Assembly: GCF_014643515.1 (NCBI RefSeq)
Contig: NZ_BMJP01000002.1
Span: 310,001 to 374,000 of the forward strand
Direction of reading: 5' to 3'
DNA from: Sphingomonas prati
GTDB taxonomy: Bacteria > Pseudomonadota > Alphaproteobacteria > Sphingomonadales > Sphingomonadaceae
DNA: 64,000 bases
Of this stretch, positions 40,307 to 48,029 are shown in pieces; positions within the stretch are counted from its first letter, which is position 1, and each line of letters starts with the position of its first letter. The notes under the pieces were generated by a model. It did no database searches. It was given only the letters and a program-made list of their open reading frames with translations, and was not told the DNA's origin. The translations under genes and the position numbers were made by a program.

Positions 40307-42139
40307 GTGCCCACGACGACGCCGATCGACGATGCCGCCCGCTATTGGGTCCGCTGGACGTTGCTGTTCTGGGCGATTGGCGCCGTCGTCATGCTGTACA
40401 TGAAATGGGGCCAGATCCACTGGCTCGGCTTGGCCGATACCGACGACAATATCCGGCTGGCACAGGTCAACGCCTGGCTGTCCGGCCAGGGGTGGTACGA
40501 CCTGCGCCAGTACAAGCTCGATCCGCCGCACGGTGCCAGCATCCACTGGTCGCGGTTCGTCGACCTGCCGATCGCCGGGCTGATCCTGCTGACGCGGCCG
40601 TTCGTCGGCGCGTTCGATGCGGTCCGCATAGCCGTCGCGGTGGCACCGCTGATCCCGCTCGGCCTTGCGCTGTTCTCCTCTGTGCTCGCCGTCCGGCGGC
40701 TGATCGATCGTTCCGCTTTCGCGCTGGGGGCCGCCATGTTCTTCTGCATGGGCACGATGCTGCTCATGTACATGCCGACCCGGATCGATCACCACGGGTG
40801 GCAGCTCGCACTGCTCGCCACCACCGTCGCGGGCAGCGTCGATCCGGCGCGCCGCCGCGGCGGGCTGGTCGCGGGCGGCGCGATCGCGCTGTCGTTGACC
40901 ATCGGGCTCGAAATGCTCCCTTATCTGGCGCTTGCGACCGGCGCGGTCGCGCTTCGCTGGGTATGGGACCGCGCTGAGGCGCCGCGCATGGCCGCGCACG
41001 GTATCGCGCTCGGCCTCGGCAGCGCGCTCGGCTTCGCGCTGTTCGCCTCCTACGACAATCGCCTGCCGGTCTGCGATGCGCTCTCGCCGGTCTGGCTGTC
41101 GGCCACCCTGCTCGGCGGCGGACTGTTCGTGGCACTGGCCGCGATCCGCGACGATCGTCGTGGCGTTCGGCTGGCCGCGGCGGTGGCGGCGGCGATCGTC
41201 GTGGCAGGTGCGTTCGCGCTCGCCTGGCCACAATGCCTTGGCACGCCCGAACGGCTGAGCCCCGAACTGCGCGCGCTCTGGTTCGTCCACATCAACGAAG
41301 TCCGCCCGCTCTACGCACATAGCTGGCGCACTTGGTTCCCGGTCGGACTGCCGCCGGTGATCGGGCTGGTCGGCTACGCCTTGATGCTGTGGCGCACACG
41401 CGGCACCGTGCTGTTCCCGGCTTGGGCCACCGTCGCGCTGCTGGGCCTGACGTCCGCGGCGCTGATGGCGTGGCAGACGCGCTCCGGTCCGCCGGCCCAG
41501 ATTCTCGCGGTGCCCGGCATCGCGGGCCTTGCCTGGTTCGTCCTGCCCCGCCTCGCGCATCACCGCCTGATGGTTGTGCGGGTCGGCGGTACGATTGCCG
41601 CATTCCTGCTGCTATCGGGCACGATCGCCGGGATTGTCGTCCGCGCGATCCCGAACGAAGCGGCCACCCCTACTGCACCCATTGGTGCCACGACGGGCAA
41701 AGCTCGCAAGACCGGTCCGGCCCCGACCTACCGCAACCGCGTCGCCCTGGCCAACCGCCGCTGCCCGACGCTCCCTGCACTCCGCCCGATCGCGCGTATC
41801 CCCACCGCGACCGTGCTGACCTTCGTCGATCTCGGCCCCCGGCTGATCGCGATGACGCACCACCGCGCCATCGCCGGCCCCTATCATCGCAACCAGACCG
41901 CGATCCTCGACGTCATCCACGCCTTCCGCGGTTCACCCGATCAGGCCCGCGCCATCATGGCAAAGCACGGCGCGACGCTCCTCCTGATCTGCCCCGGCAT
42001 GTCCGAATCGACGATCTACAACGCAGAGGCGAAGGGCGGCTTCTACTGGCAGCTGGCCCGCAACCGCGTTCCCGCCTGGCTCACCCCCGTCCCGCTGCCG
42101 GCGGGATCGCCCTTCAAGCTGTGGCGGCGGGTCGAATAG
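40307..42139 (+). CDS. Large polytopic membrane protein, STT3/GT-C-like
   Basis: The 610-residue protein has about twelve hydrophobic helices. The first periplasmic loop reads GLADTDDNIRLAQVNAWLSG and continues with a PPHGASIHWSRFVDLP stretch, an arrangement of acidic D-T-D-D and tryptophan motifs reminiscent of oligosaccharyltransferase/GT-C proteins found in alphaproteobacteria. The C-terminal part (from about 490) is soluble with several cysteines. Function is inferred as periplasmic glycosyl transfer to a surface glycan, partner to the GtrA/GtrB-like pair; no enzyme of this group is characterised to my knowledge. Confidence 0.8.
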   Translation: MPTTTPIDDAARYWVRWTLLFWAIGAVVMLYMKWGQIHWLGLADTDDNIRLAQVNAWLSGQGWYDLRQYKLDPPHGASIHWSRFVDLPIAGLILLTRPFVGAFDAVRIAVAVAPLIPLGLALFSSVLAVRRLIDRSAFALGAAMFFCMGTMLLMYMPTRIDHHGWQLALLATTVAGSVDPARRRGGLVAGGAIALSLTIGLEMLPYLALATGAVALRWVWDRAEAPRMAAHGIALGLGSALGFALFASYDNRLPVCDALSPVWLSATLLGGGLFVALAAIRDDRRGVRLAAAVAAAIVVAGAFALAWPQCLGTPERLSPELRALWFVHINEVRPLYAHSWRTWFPVGLPPVIGLVGYALMLWRTRGTVLFPAWATVALLGLTSAALMAWQTRSGPPAQILAVPGIAGLAWFVLPRLAHHRLMVVRVGGTIAAFLLLSGTIAGIVVRAIPNEAATPTAPIGATTGKARKTGPAPTYRNRVALANRRCPTLPALRPIARIPTATVLTFVDLGPRLIAMTHHRAIAGPYHRNQTAILDVIHAFRGSPDQARAIMAKHGATLLLICPGMSESTIYNAEAKGGFYWQLARNRVPAWLTPVPLPAGSPFKLWRRVE

Positions 42140-42977
42140 GCTGGCAGCGTACAAACCCATTCGCAGCGAATTTGTGCTTAGTGAAACGCGCTGTTCTTCC
42201 GCGACTGCGCGCCGGATCCGAAATGTGTGGTTTCCGCATCAGGGACGCGCAGGCGTTCCCGATCATGATGTTTTGGGAACAAACAATTTTGGATGACAGG
42301 CTGCCTTCGTTGCGCAGCCTACTTTCCTCGCAAGCGGTCCCAAACCCAACGCCACAAACGCGCTTCGGCCAGAATCATTCTGGCGAGCAGCGGCGGCATA
42401 CCCTGCCGCTCCAGCTCAGTTGCGTCGGGCGCAGAACCAAACGCGATACGTAATACTGCAATCAGAGCAGCACTTTCGGCAAGCACCAGCACGGCAATGC
42501 CGACACCACGCAACCAGCTCCATTGTGTGAGGATCGTTTCTGCTGGATCAGGAACAATCTTTCCGGCGATCCATATACCTCCACACGCGATCGCAAGTGC
42601 TCGTATCGCCAGAGCACGCCGAGGCATGTTTCTATAGCAAGCCACATAGATAAAAGGCACGAAAATACACCAATCAAAGAGTGTAACCGCCTCACCAAAT
42701 TGCGGCTGATCGTCCCATGGATGTGTTGCACGAAAGTTTAACGCAGCAGCAAACAAGACCGGGAGAATAGCGTAAAACCAATTATCTCGCGAAGCTTTTA
42801 CAAATCTCTGCATCGTTCGAACTCCGGATCTTGTCCCCGCCGTTCAAACGAATGTTTGTCCAGCGCTGGCAAAAGAGCAAGAGAGGGACCAGGGGCTGTC
42901 AGGCTCTTTGCTCCCCGCGTCGAGGCAAAGGTTCCAAATTTGCACCGGGGTAACGTCTCGCTCGACGCAGACCCCGT
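42140..42977. other. Lower-GC patch with orphan gene
   Basis: Base composition falls from roughly two thirds GC (41 of 60 in 41941-42000) to about half (30 of 60 in 42601-42660; 29 of 60 in 42661-42720). The patch contains one minus-strand gene (42319-42813) and otherwise nothing I can recognise in 42140-42318 and 42814-42977. No tRNA, integrase or IS end is visible. Confidence 0.75.
42319..42813 (-). CDS. Hypothetical membrane protein in low-GC patch
   Basis: The 164-residue product begins MQRFVKASRDNWFYAILPVL with GGAG eight bases before the ATG. It has about four hydrophobic segments (15-28, 42-60, 70-88, 100-122) and a cytoplasmic basic C-terminus (WRWVWDRLRGK). Codon use includes A/T-ending codons unlike the neighbours, indicating recent acquisition or relaxed selection. 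No family is recognised. It lies between the glycan locus and the marC gene. Confidence 0.68.
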   Translation of the reverse strand: MQRFVKASRDNWFYAILPVLFAAALNFRATHPWDDQPQFGEAVTLFDWCIFVPFIYVACYRNMPRRALAIRALAIACGGIWIAGKIVPDPAETILTQWSWLRGVGIAVLVLAESAALIAVLRIAFGSAPDATELERQGMPPLLARMILAEARLWRWVWDRLRGK

Positions 42978-43619
42978 TTAGGCGAAGCTCTGGCGGATCC
43001 CGTCGATCACGAACTGCGCGGCCAGCGCCGCCAGGATCACGCCCAGAATGCGGGTGATCATCGCTTCGATCTTGTGGCCCAGCACGCGCATCAGCGGCCC
43101 GGCGGCCAGCAGCGCCAGCAACAGGATCAGCAACATCGACCCGAGTGCCGCGAACACGATCGCGGTCTCCGCCAGCCCGTGCGCGCGCGACGTCAGCAGC
43201 ATGGTGGTCGCGATCGATCCCGGCCCGGCGATCATCGGGATCGCCATCGGGAAGACGGAGATATCCTCCTCCTCCATCGTCCGCGCTTCGGCTTCCGCCT
43301 CGCGCAGCACGCCCTCGGCGCGCTCCTCGCGGCGTTGCGTGCGCTTCTCGAACACCATCTCTAGCGCGATCAGGAACAGCATGATGCCGCCCGCGATCCG
43401 GAACGCGTCCAGGCTGATCCCCATCGCCGACAGGAACCGTTCGCCGACCAGCGCGAACACCAGCAGGATTCCCGCCGACACCATGACCGACCGGAACGCC
43501 ATCGCCCGGCGATGATCGGGCGACGTGCCGCGCGTGAGGCCCGCAAAGATCGGCGCGCACCCCGGCGGATCGATCACCACGAAGAATGTGACGAAGGCGG
43601 AGATGAAGAGCGTGAGCAT
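42978..43619 (-). CDS. MarC-family integral membrane protein
   Basis: The 213-residue protein has six hydrophobic helices and the MarC/YchE blocks FFVVIDPPGCAPIFAGLTRG, GISLDAFRIAGGIMLFLIAL and FPMAIPMIAGPGSIATTMLL. The family was once linked to multiple antibiotic resistance in E. coli, but MarC itself is not responsible for it; the physiological role is unknown. Its ATG overlaps the folD stop by one base (TGATG), so it belongs to the folD transcript. Confidence 0.94.
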   Translation of the reverse strand: MLTLFISAFVTFFVVIDPPGCAPIFAGLTRGTSPDHRRAMAFRSVMVSAGILLVFALVGERFLSAMGISLDAFRIAGGIMLFLIALEMVFEKRTQRREERAEGVLREAEAEARTMEEEDISVFPMAIPMIAGPGSIATTMLLTSRAHGLAETAIVFAALGSMLLILLLALLAAGPLMRVLGHKIEAMITRILGVILAALAAQFVIDGIRQSFA

Positions 43620-44500
43620 CAGATCGCCGGCTTCGCCAGCCCGGCGCGCGCATGGGCCGCGACCAGCGTGTTGCGCAGCAGCACCGCGATCGTCATCGGC
43701 CCCACCCCGCCAGGCACGGGCGTGATCGCACCGGCCACCGCCAGCGCCTCGTCATACGCGACGTCACCGACCAGCCGGCGCCCCGCGGCATCCTCGACCC
43801 GGTTGATGCCCACGTCAATCACGGTCGCGCCGGGTTTCAACCAGTCGCCGCGGATCATCTCCGGCCGCCCGACCGCCGCCACCACGATGTCCGCACGCCG
43901 CACCACCGCCGCCAGGTCCCGCGTCCGGCTGTGCGCGATCGTCACGGTGCAATTCCGGTCGATCAGCAGCTGCGCCATCGGCTTGCCGACGATGTTCGAC
44001 CGCCCGATCACGACCGCGTCGAGCCCCGACAGGTCGCCCAGCACATCCTCCAGCAACAACGCGCAGCCGAGCGGCGTGCACGGCACATACCCGTCCGCCC
44101 CCACTGCCAGCCGCCCGGCATTGACGACATGGAACCCGTCGACATCCTTGTCCGGATCGATCGCGGCGATCACCGCCGCGGAATCGATATGGCCCGGCAA
44201 CGGCAGCTGGACGAGGATCCCGTCCACCGCCGCGTCGGCGTTCAGCTCCGCCACCAGCGCCAGCAACGCCTCCTGCGTCGTCTCGGCAAGCAGGCGATGC
44301 TCTGTCCCGACCATACCGGCCGCGAGCGTCGCCTTGCCCTTCCACCGGACATAGACGTCGCTCGCCGGATCCGCGCCGACCAGCACGACGGCCAGCCCCG
44401 GTGCGCGCCCCGTTTCCTCACGGAACGCCGCCACGCCCTCGGCGACGCGGCCGCGCAGGGTGGCGGCGAACGCCTTCCCGTCGATGATGCGTGCGGTCAT
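43619..44500 (-). CDS. folD: Bifunctional methylenetetrahydrofolate dehydrogenase/cyclohydrolase
   Basis: FolD interconverts 5,10-methylene- and 10-formyl-tetrahydrofolate with NADP. The 293-residue protein has the substrate segment YVRWKGKA, the [11 protein letters not shown] block, the NADP-binding [18 protein letters not shown] and [18 protein letters not shown]. It is transcribed with yggT upstream (four-base gap 44501-44504) and marC downstream. Confidence 0.97.
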   Translation of the reverse strand: MTARIIDGKAFAATLRGRVAEGVAAFREETGRAPGLAVVLVGADPASDVYVRWKGKATLAAGMVGTEHRLLAETTQEALLALVAELNADAAVDGILVQLPLPGHIDSAAVIAAIDPDKDVDGFHVVNAGRLAVGADGYVPCTPLGCALLLEDVLGDLSGLDAVVIGRSNIVGKPMAQLLIDRNCTVTIAHSRTRDLAAVVRRADIVVAAVGRPEMIRGDWLKPGATVIDVGINRVEDAAGRRLVGDVAYDEALAVAGAITPVPGGVGPMTIAVLLRNTLVAAHARAGLAKPAI

Positions 44501-44504
44501 CCGA

Positions 44505-44798
44505 TCAACTCATCAGGTTCAATTCAATGTTCGGGATGATGATCGCGCGCAGGATGTAGATCAGCAGGATCACCACCATGGGCGACAGGTCGAGCGCCCC
44601 GAAATCGGGCAGGATCTTGCGGATCGGCCGGTACAGCGGCTCAGTGATGCGATCGAGCGCATAGAGCACCTGCCGCACGAAATCGTTCGACGTGTTGATG
44701 ACGTTGAACGCGATCAGCCAGCTCAGGATCGCCTGCGCAATAATAATGTACAGCAGCAGCCCGAGCAGAAGTTTGATGATCTCAAGGATGGCGATCAT
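44505..44798 (-). CDS. YggT-family membrane protein
   Basis: The 97-residue protein has two hydrophobic segments (about 3-25 and 72-94) and the YggT core [20 protein letters not shown] followed by [19 protein letters not shown]. YggT proteins are implicated in osmotic shock and, in some bacteria, in cell-division or membrane-protein function. It lies between argB and folD on the same strand. Confidence 0.94.
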   Translation of the reverse strand: MIAILEIIKLLLGLLLYIIIAQAILSWLIAFNVINTSNDFVRQVLYALDRITEPLYRPIRKILPDFGALDLSPMVVILLIYILRAIIIPNIELNLMS

Positions 44799-44884
44799 GG
44801 CGGCTCCGCATGTGCGAGTGGATTGCCCAAGGCCTTAGCCGGGGCGGCGATGCCGGGCAATGGCAGGCTGGGCTCGCGTGAACC

Positions 44885-45781
44885 CTACCGCCGCACCAGC
44901 GTCCCCGCCCCCTGGCGCGTAAAGATCTCGATCAGCATCGCGTGCGGCACGCGCCCGTCCAGGATCACCGCGGCGTCCACCCCGCCCTCGACCGCATCAA
45001 CGCAGGTCTCAAGCTTCGGGATCATCCCCCCCGTGATCGTCCCGTCCGTCCGCAGCGCCGCGATCGCCGCCGGCGTCAGGTCGGTCAGCAGCGCCTTTTC
45101 CTTGTCCAGCACGCCCGCCACGTCGGTCAGCAGGAACAGTCGCTCCGCCCCCAGCGCGATCGCCAGCGCACCCGCCATCGTATCCGCGTTCACATTGTAC
45201 GTCTCGCCGTCCGGCCCAAGTCCGATCGGCGCCACCACCGGGATCATCCCCGCCTTCGACAGCGTGTCGAACAGCCGCCGATCGATATCGACCGGCTCGC
45301 CGACGAAGCCCAGGTCGACCGCTTCTTCGACCCCGCTGACCGGATCGATCCGCGTGCGGCGCACCTTCTCGACCGTCACCGCATTGCCGTCCTTGCCCGA
45401 AATCCCGACCGCGCGGCCCCCGGCATGGCCGATCCAGCCGACCAGTTCCTTGTTGATCTGGCCGGACAGCACCATCTCCGCCACCCGCGCGGTCCGCGCA
45501 TCGGTCACGCGCAGCCCGTCGACGAACGTCGATTCGACGCCCAGCGTCTTCAGCATCGCGCCGATCTGCGGCCCGCCGCCATGCACCACGACCGGGTTGA
45601 TCCCGACCGCCTTCAGCAGCACGATATCCTGCGCGAAATCCTCCGCGGCGGCGGGGTCGCCCATCGCATGGCCGCCATATTTCACGACGAACGTCGCGCC
45701 GGCGTAGCGGATCAGATACGGCAACGCCTCGGTCAGCGTCTCCGCCTTGGCGAGCAGCACGGGATCGAGATGGTGGTTCAT
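44885..45781 (-). CDS. argB: Acetylglutamate kinase
   Basis: ArgB phosphorylates N-acetylglutamate in arginine synthesis. From ATG 45781 ([14 protein letters not shown]) the protein is 298 residues: [21 protein letters not shown] and [20 protein letters not shown] are the amino-acid-kinase motifs. The N-terminal extension before residue 25 is typical of arginine-sensitive hexameric NAGKs, so feedback inhibition is likely but inferred. An upstream in-frame ATG (45829) is not preferred. Confidence 0.96.
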   Translation of the reverse strand: MNHHLDPVLLAKAETLTEALPYLIRYAGATFVVKYGGHAMGDPAAAEDFAQDIVLLKAVGINPVVVHGGGPQIGAMLKTLGVESTFVDGLRVTDARTARVAEMVLSGQINKELVGWIGHAGGRAVGISGKDGNAVTVEKVRRTRIDPVSGVEEAVDLGFVGEPVDIDRRLFDTLSKAGMIPVVAPIGLGPDGETYNVNADTMAGALAIALGAERLFLLTDVAGVLDKEKALLTDLTPAAIAALRTDGTITGGMIPKLETCVDAVEGGVDAAVILDGRVPHAMLIEIFTRQGAGTLVRR

Positions 45782-45841
45782 GCCGGGCCGCATAGCGGGA
45801 TCGGGCGGGCGACGTAAGAGGCCCCGCATACCCCGGGCCGA

Positions 45842-46015
45842 TCAGATCGCGACCGCCGCCTCGACCAGCAGCACCGGCACGCCGTTCGTGACCGGATACC
45901 CAACACCCGCACTGTCCGACACCAGCAACCCGCGCGCGGCATCCCAGCGCAACGCCGTCCGCGTCCGCGGGCACACCAGCTTCGCGACCAGCACCGGACC
46001 GGGGCCGACGCTCAC
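45842..46015 (-). CDS. Trm112-family small protein
   Basis: A GTG start at 46015 overlaps the LON-domain gene stop (GTGA). It opens a 57-residue frame reading VSVGPGPVLVAKLVCPRTRT and ending YPVTNGVPVLLVEAAVAI. KLVCPRTRTALRWD and GYPVTNGVPVLL match the Trm112 family, whose members stabilise or activate methyltransferases; the zinc-binding second cysteine of the E. coli YcaR type is missing here. It is the last gene of the cnoX-LON-Trm112 overlap chain. Confidence 0.85.
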   Translation of the reverse strand: MSVGPGPVLVAKLVCPRTRTALRWDAARGLLVSDSAGVGYPVTNGVPVLLVEAAVAI

Positions 46016-46650
46016 TGCATCGTCGCCCCGTCGTCGTCCCCGTCGCGCAGGCGGAAGAACAGCAGGAACTGCACGATCAAATCCGCCCGGTCGACGATCG
46101 TCCGCGCCTCCAGCAACGCCTGCTTGGCCGCCGCATCGAACGGCGCGATCTGCGCGATGCCGTTCACCAGCGATTCGTCGTCGAGCCGGGTCACCGCGTC
46201 CCAGTCGAGCTGATACCCGCGCGCATCGGCGAAGCGCCGCGATTCGCGTTCCAGGTCGGCGCGCAGCACGCTGGCCAGCGGGTCCGGCTCGGCTGTGTCG
46301 TCAAAATCGTCGAAACTGGCCTGCACCTGGCGGAACGGCGTGGTGACGTCCATCTCGCTCAGGATCCGGAACCGCGTGATCCCTTCAAGCACGATGTTGA
46401 ACCGCCCGTCGTCCAGCGCCTCGAACTGCGCGATCCGCCCGACGCAGCCGACATCGTACAGCGCCGGCTTCCGATCGTCGCCGCCTTCCCGCGGCTGCAC
46501 CATCCCGATCCGCCGGTCGCGCGCCAGCGCATCGGTGATCAACGCGCGGTACCGCGGCTCGAACAGATGCAACGGCAACTGCGCCCGCGGGAACAGCAGC
46601 GCCCCGGTCAGCGGGAAGACCGACAGGCGGTGGCGCTTGCCCTCGCTCAT
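46012..46650 (-). CDS. LON N-terminal (substrate-binding) domain protein
   Basis: The 212-residue protein from ATG 46650 (MSEGKRHRLSVFPLTG) has the LON-SBD signature SVFPLTGALLFPRAQLPLHL, followed by RYRALITDAL and YDVGCVGRIAQFEAL. It is a stand-alone domain without the AAA+ ATPase or protease parts, as is common in bacteria (XcaD/YcbL-like 'peptidase S16, lon-like'). It may bind unfolded substrates, which fits the neighbouring CnoX holdase. It overlaps cnoX by four bases upstream. Confidence 0.94.
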   Translation of the reverse strand: MSEGKRHRLSVFPLTGALLFPRAQLPLHLFEPRYRALITDALARDRRIGMVQPREGGDDRKPALYDVGCVGRIAQFEALDDGRFNIVLEGITRFRILSEMDVTTPFRQVQASFDDFDDTAEPDPLASVLRADLERESRRFADARGYQLDWDAVTRLDDESLVNGIAQIAPFDAAAKQALLEARTIVDRADLIVQFLLFFRLRDGDDDGATMQ

Positions 46651-47555
46651 GTGAACAGGACCGCGGACAGCCGCCGGCGCTGCGCCCCGACCCATGGGTC
46701 CATCAGCCCGACCGCCGCGAACAAGGTCAGCAACCGCGCACGCGCCGCGCCCTCGTTCCACTCCCGATCGCGCCCGATCGATTCGAGCAGCACATCCGCC
46801 GCCCGGTCGCGGTCGCTGGTCATCAGCGCGCCGGCCAGTTCGTAACGCGCCTCATGATCGTCCGGATCGGCGGCGATCCGCGCCTCCAGCGGTGCCAGGT
46901 CATCGACCGGTGCCGCTTCCTTCGCCAGCGCGAGCGCCGCGCGCGCCTGCATCAGTGCCGGATCGTTCGCCTTCTCCGCCGGCACCGAATCGAGCAGCTC
47001 CGCCGCCTCGTCCACCGCACCACCGAGCAACAGCGCACGCGCCTCACCCGCCACGACGGTCAGGTTGTCCGGCGCCATCTCGCCCAGCTGGCGGTAGATC
47101 GACAGCGCGCGCTCCGCGTCGCCGCTCTCCAGCACTTCCTCGGCCATCGCGATCAGCGGCAGCAGGTCCGCCTCCGCCGCGGCCGCATCGGTCTTGAGCG
47201 GCAGCTGCTTCAGGATCTGGTCGAGCATCTGGGTCAGCTGCCCCTCGGTGCGCGCCGGCGTCATGTCGGCGACCAGCTGCCCCTGGAAGATCGCATAGAC
47301 CGTCGGCAGCGACTGAATGCGAAACTGCGCCGCGACCGCCTTCTGCTCGTCGACATTGACCTTGACCAGCTTCACGCCACGCGCGGCATAATCGGCCGCG
47401 ACCTTTTCCAGCAGCGGCGTCAACGCCTTGCACGGCCCGCACCAGTCCGCCCAGAAATCCACGATGACCAGCGCGTCCATCGACGGTTCGACCACGTCGC
47501 GCCGAAAACCCTCGATCGCCTCGCGTTCGGCTGCCGTCATGCCAAGTGTCGCCAC
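46647..47555 (-). CDS. Thioredoxin-TPR chaperedoxin CnoX/YbbN-like
   Basis: The 302-residue protein starts at GTG 47555 (VATLGMTAAEREAIEGFRRD), with AGGGGAG upstream. It has a thioredoxin fold with WCGPC (C39/C42), IQSLPTVYAIFQG and a C-terminal TPR-like helical region (about 140-295). E. coli CnoX protects GroEL clients against oxidants and lacks the second redox cysteine; here the CGPC pair is intact, so it could reduce substrates. It starts a coupled operon with the LON-domain and Trm112 genes. Confidence 0.93.
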   Translation of the reverse strand: MATLGMTAAEREAIEGFRRDVVEPSMDALVIVDFWADWCGPCKALTPLLEKVAADYAARGVKLVKVNVDEQKAVAAQFRIQSLPTVYAIFQGQLVADMTPARTEGQLTQMLDQILKQLPLKTDAAAAEADLLPLIAMAEEVLESGDAERALSIYRQLGEMAPDNLTVVAGEARALLLGGAVDEAAELLDSVPAEKANDPALMQARAALALAKEAAPVDDLAPLEARIAADPDDHEARYELAGALMTSDRDRAADVLLESIGRDREWNEGAARARLLTLFAAVGLMDPWVGAQRRRLSAVLFT

Positions 47556-47654
47556 CGTCACCGTCTCCCCTGTCGTTCCGTCGCCCCCTATGTGGCGCGG
47601 CCCGCCCCGATGCCAAGCCCCGCCGGCTTTTCGCACATGCGCAAAGATAAGGGG

Positions 47655-47682
47655 TTGCCGACCGGGGATGCTGCGGATATTA
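47655..47682 (+). promoter_or_regulatory. Possible promoter of tRNA-Gly
   Basis: TTGCCG at 47655-47660 and GATATT near 47676 are spaced about 15-16 bases apart, about 55 bases before the tRNA. It is an approximate sigma-70-like match only. Confidence 0.3.
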
Positions 47683-47736
47683 GCCGCCGCCTGCCGCAGG
47701 GTGGTTCGAACGAACTTCCCAAGCGAACAGCGCCGA

Positions 47737-47811
47737 GCGGGCGTAGCTCAGGGGTAGAGCACAACCTTGCCAAGGTTGGGGTCGAGGGTTCGAATCCCTT
47801 CGCCCGCTCCA
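47737..47811 (+). tRNA. tRNA-Gly (anticodon GCC)
   Basis: The 75-base gene starts GCGGGCG and ends CGCCCGC-T-CCA with encoded CCA. The anticodon arm CAACC-TTGCCAA-GGTTG gives anticodon GCC, which reads GGC/GGU. T-arm GAGGGTTCGAATCCCTT is canonical. A T-run at 47862-47868 about 50 bases downstream may be part of its terminator. Confidence 0.97.
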
Positions 47812-47927
47812 GTTTCCGAACTGGTAGGACGAGACGTGAGCGGCTAATGCAAGCTGGGCCGTTTTTTTGTTGTCCGACTGGCTGGCCTGACGCCACAAGA
47901 TACGATCCAGGCATCTGACCAATCCGT

Positions 47928-47980
47928 CCATCCCGAGCGAACCCTAGGGACCCGTCGGGCGAAGCCGAGCGCGTCCGCTA
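47928..47980. repeat. Family D repeat, second copy
   Basis: CCGTCCATCCCGAGCGAACC followed by CTAGGGACCCGTCGGGCGAA recurs in altered form at 2464. The core CATCCCGAGCGAA is identical in both; the copies differ afterwards. It lies between tRNA-Gly and the 3' end of the c-di-GMP gene. Confidence 0.65.
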
Positions 47981-48029
47981 AGCCCGGAACCCCACCCAGC
48001 GAATCAGATCAGCACGGCAACACGCCGCG

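Noticed and set aside
42181-42453. Plus-strand open stretch across the low-GC patch
   Set aside because: Starts just after the 40307-42139 gene, has no ribosome site, and overlaps the more gene-like minus-strand frame at 42319-42813.
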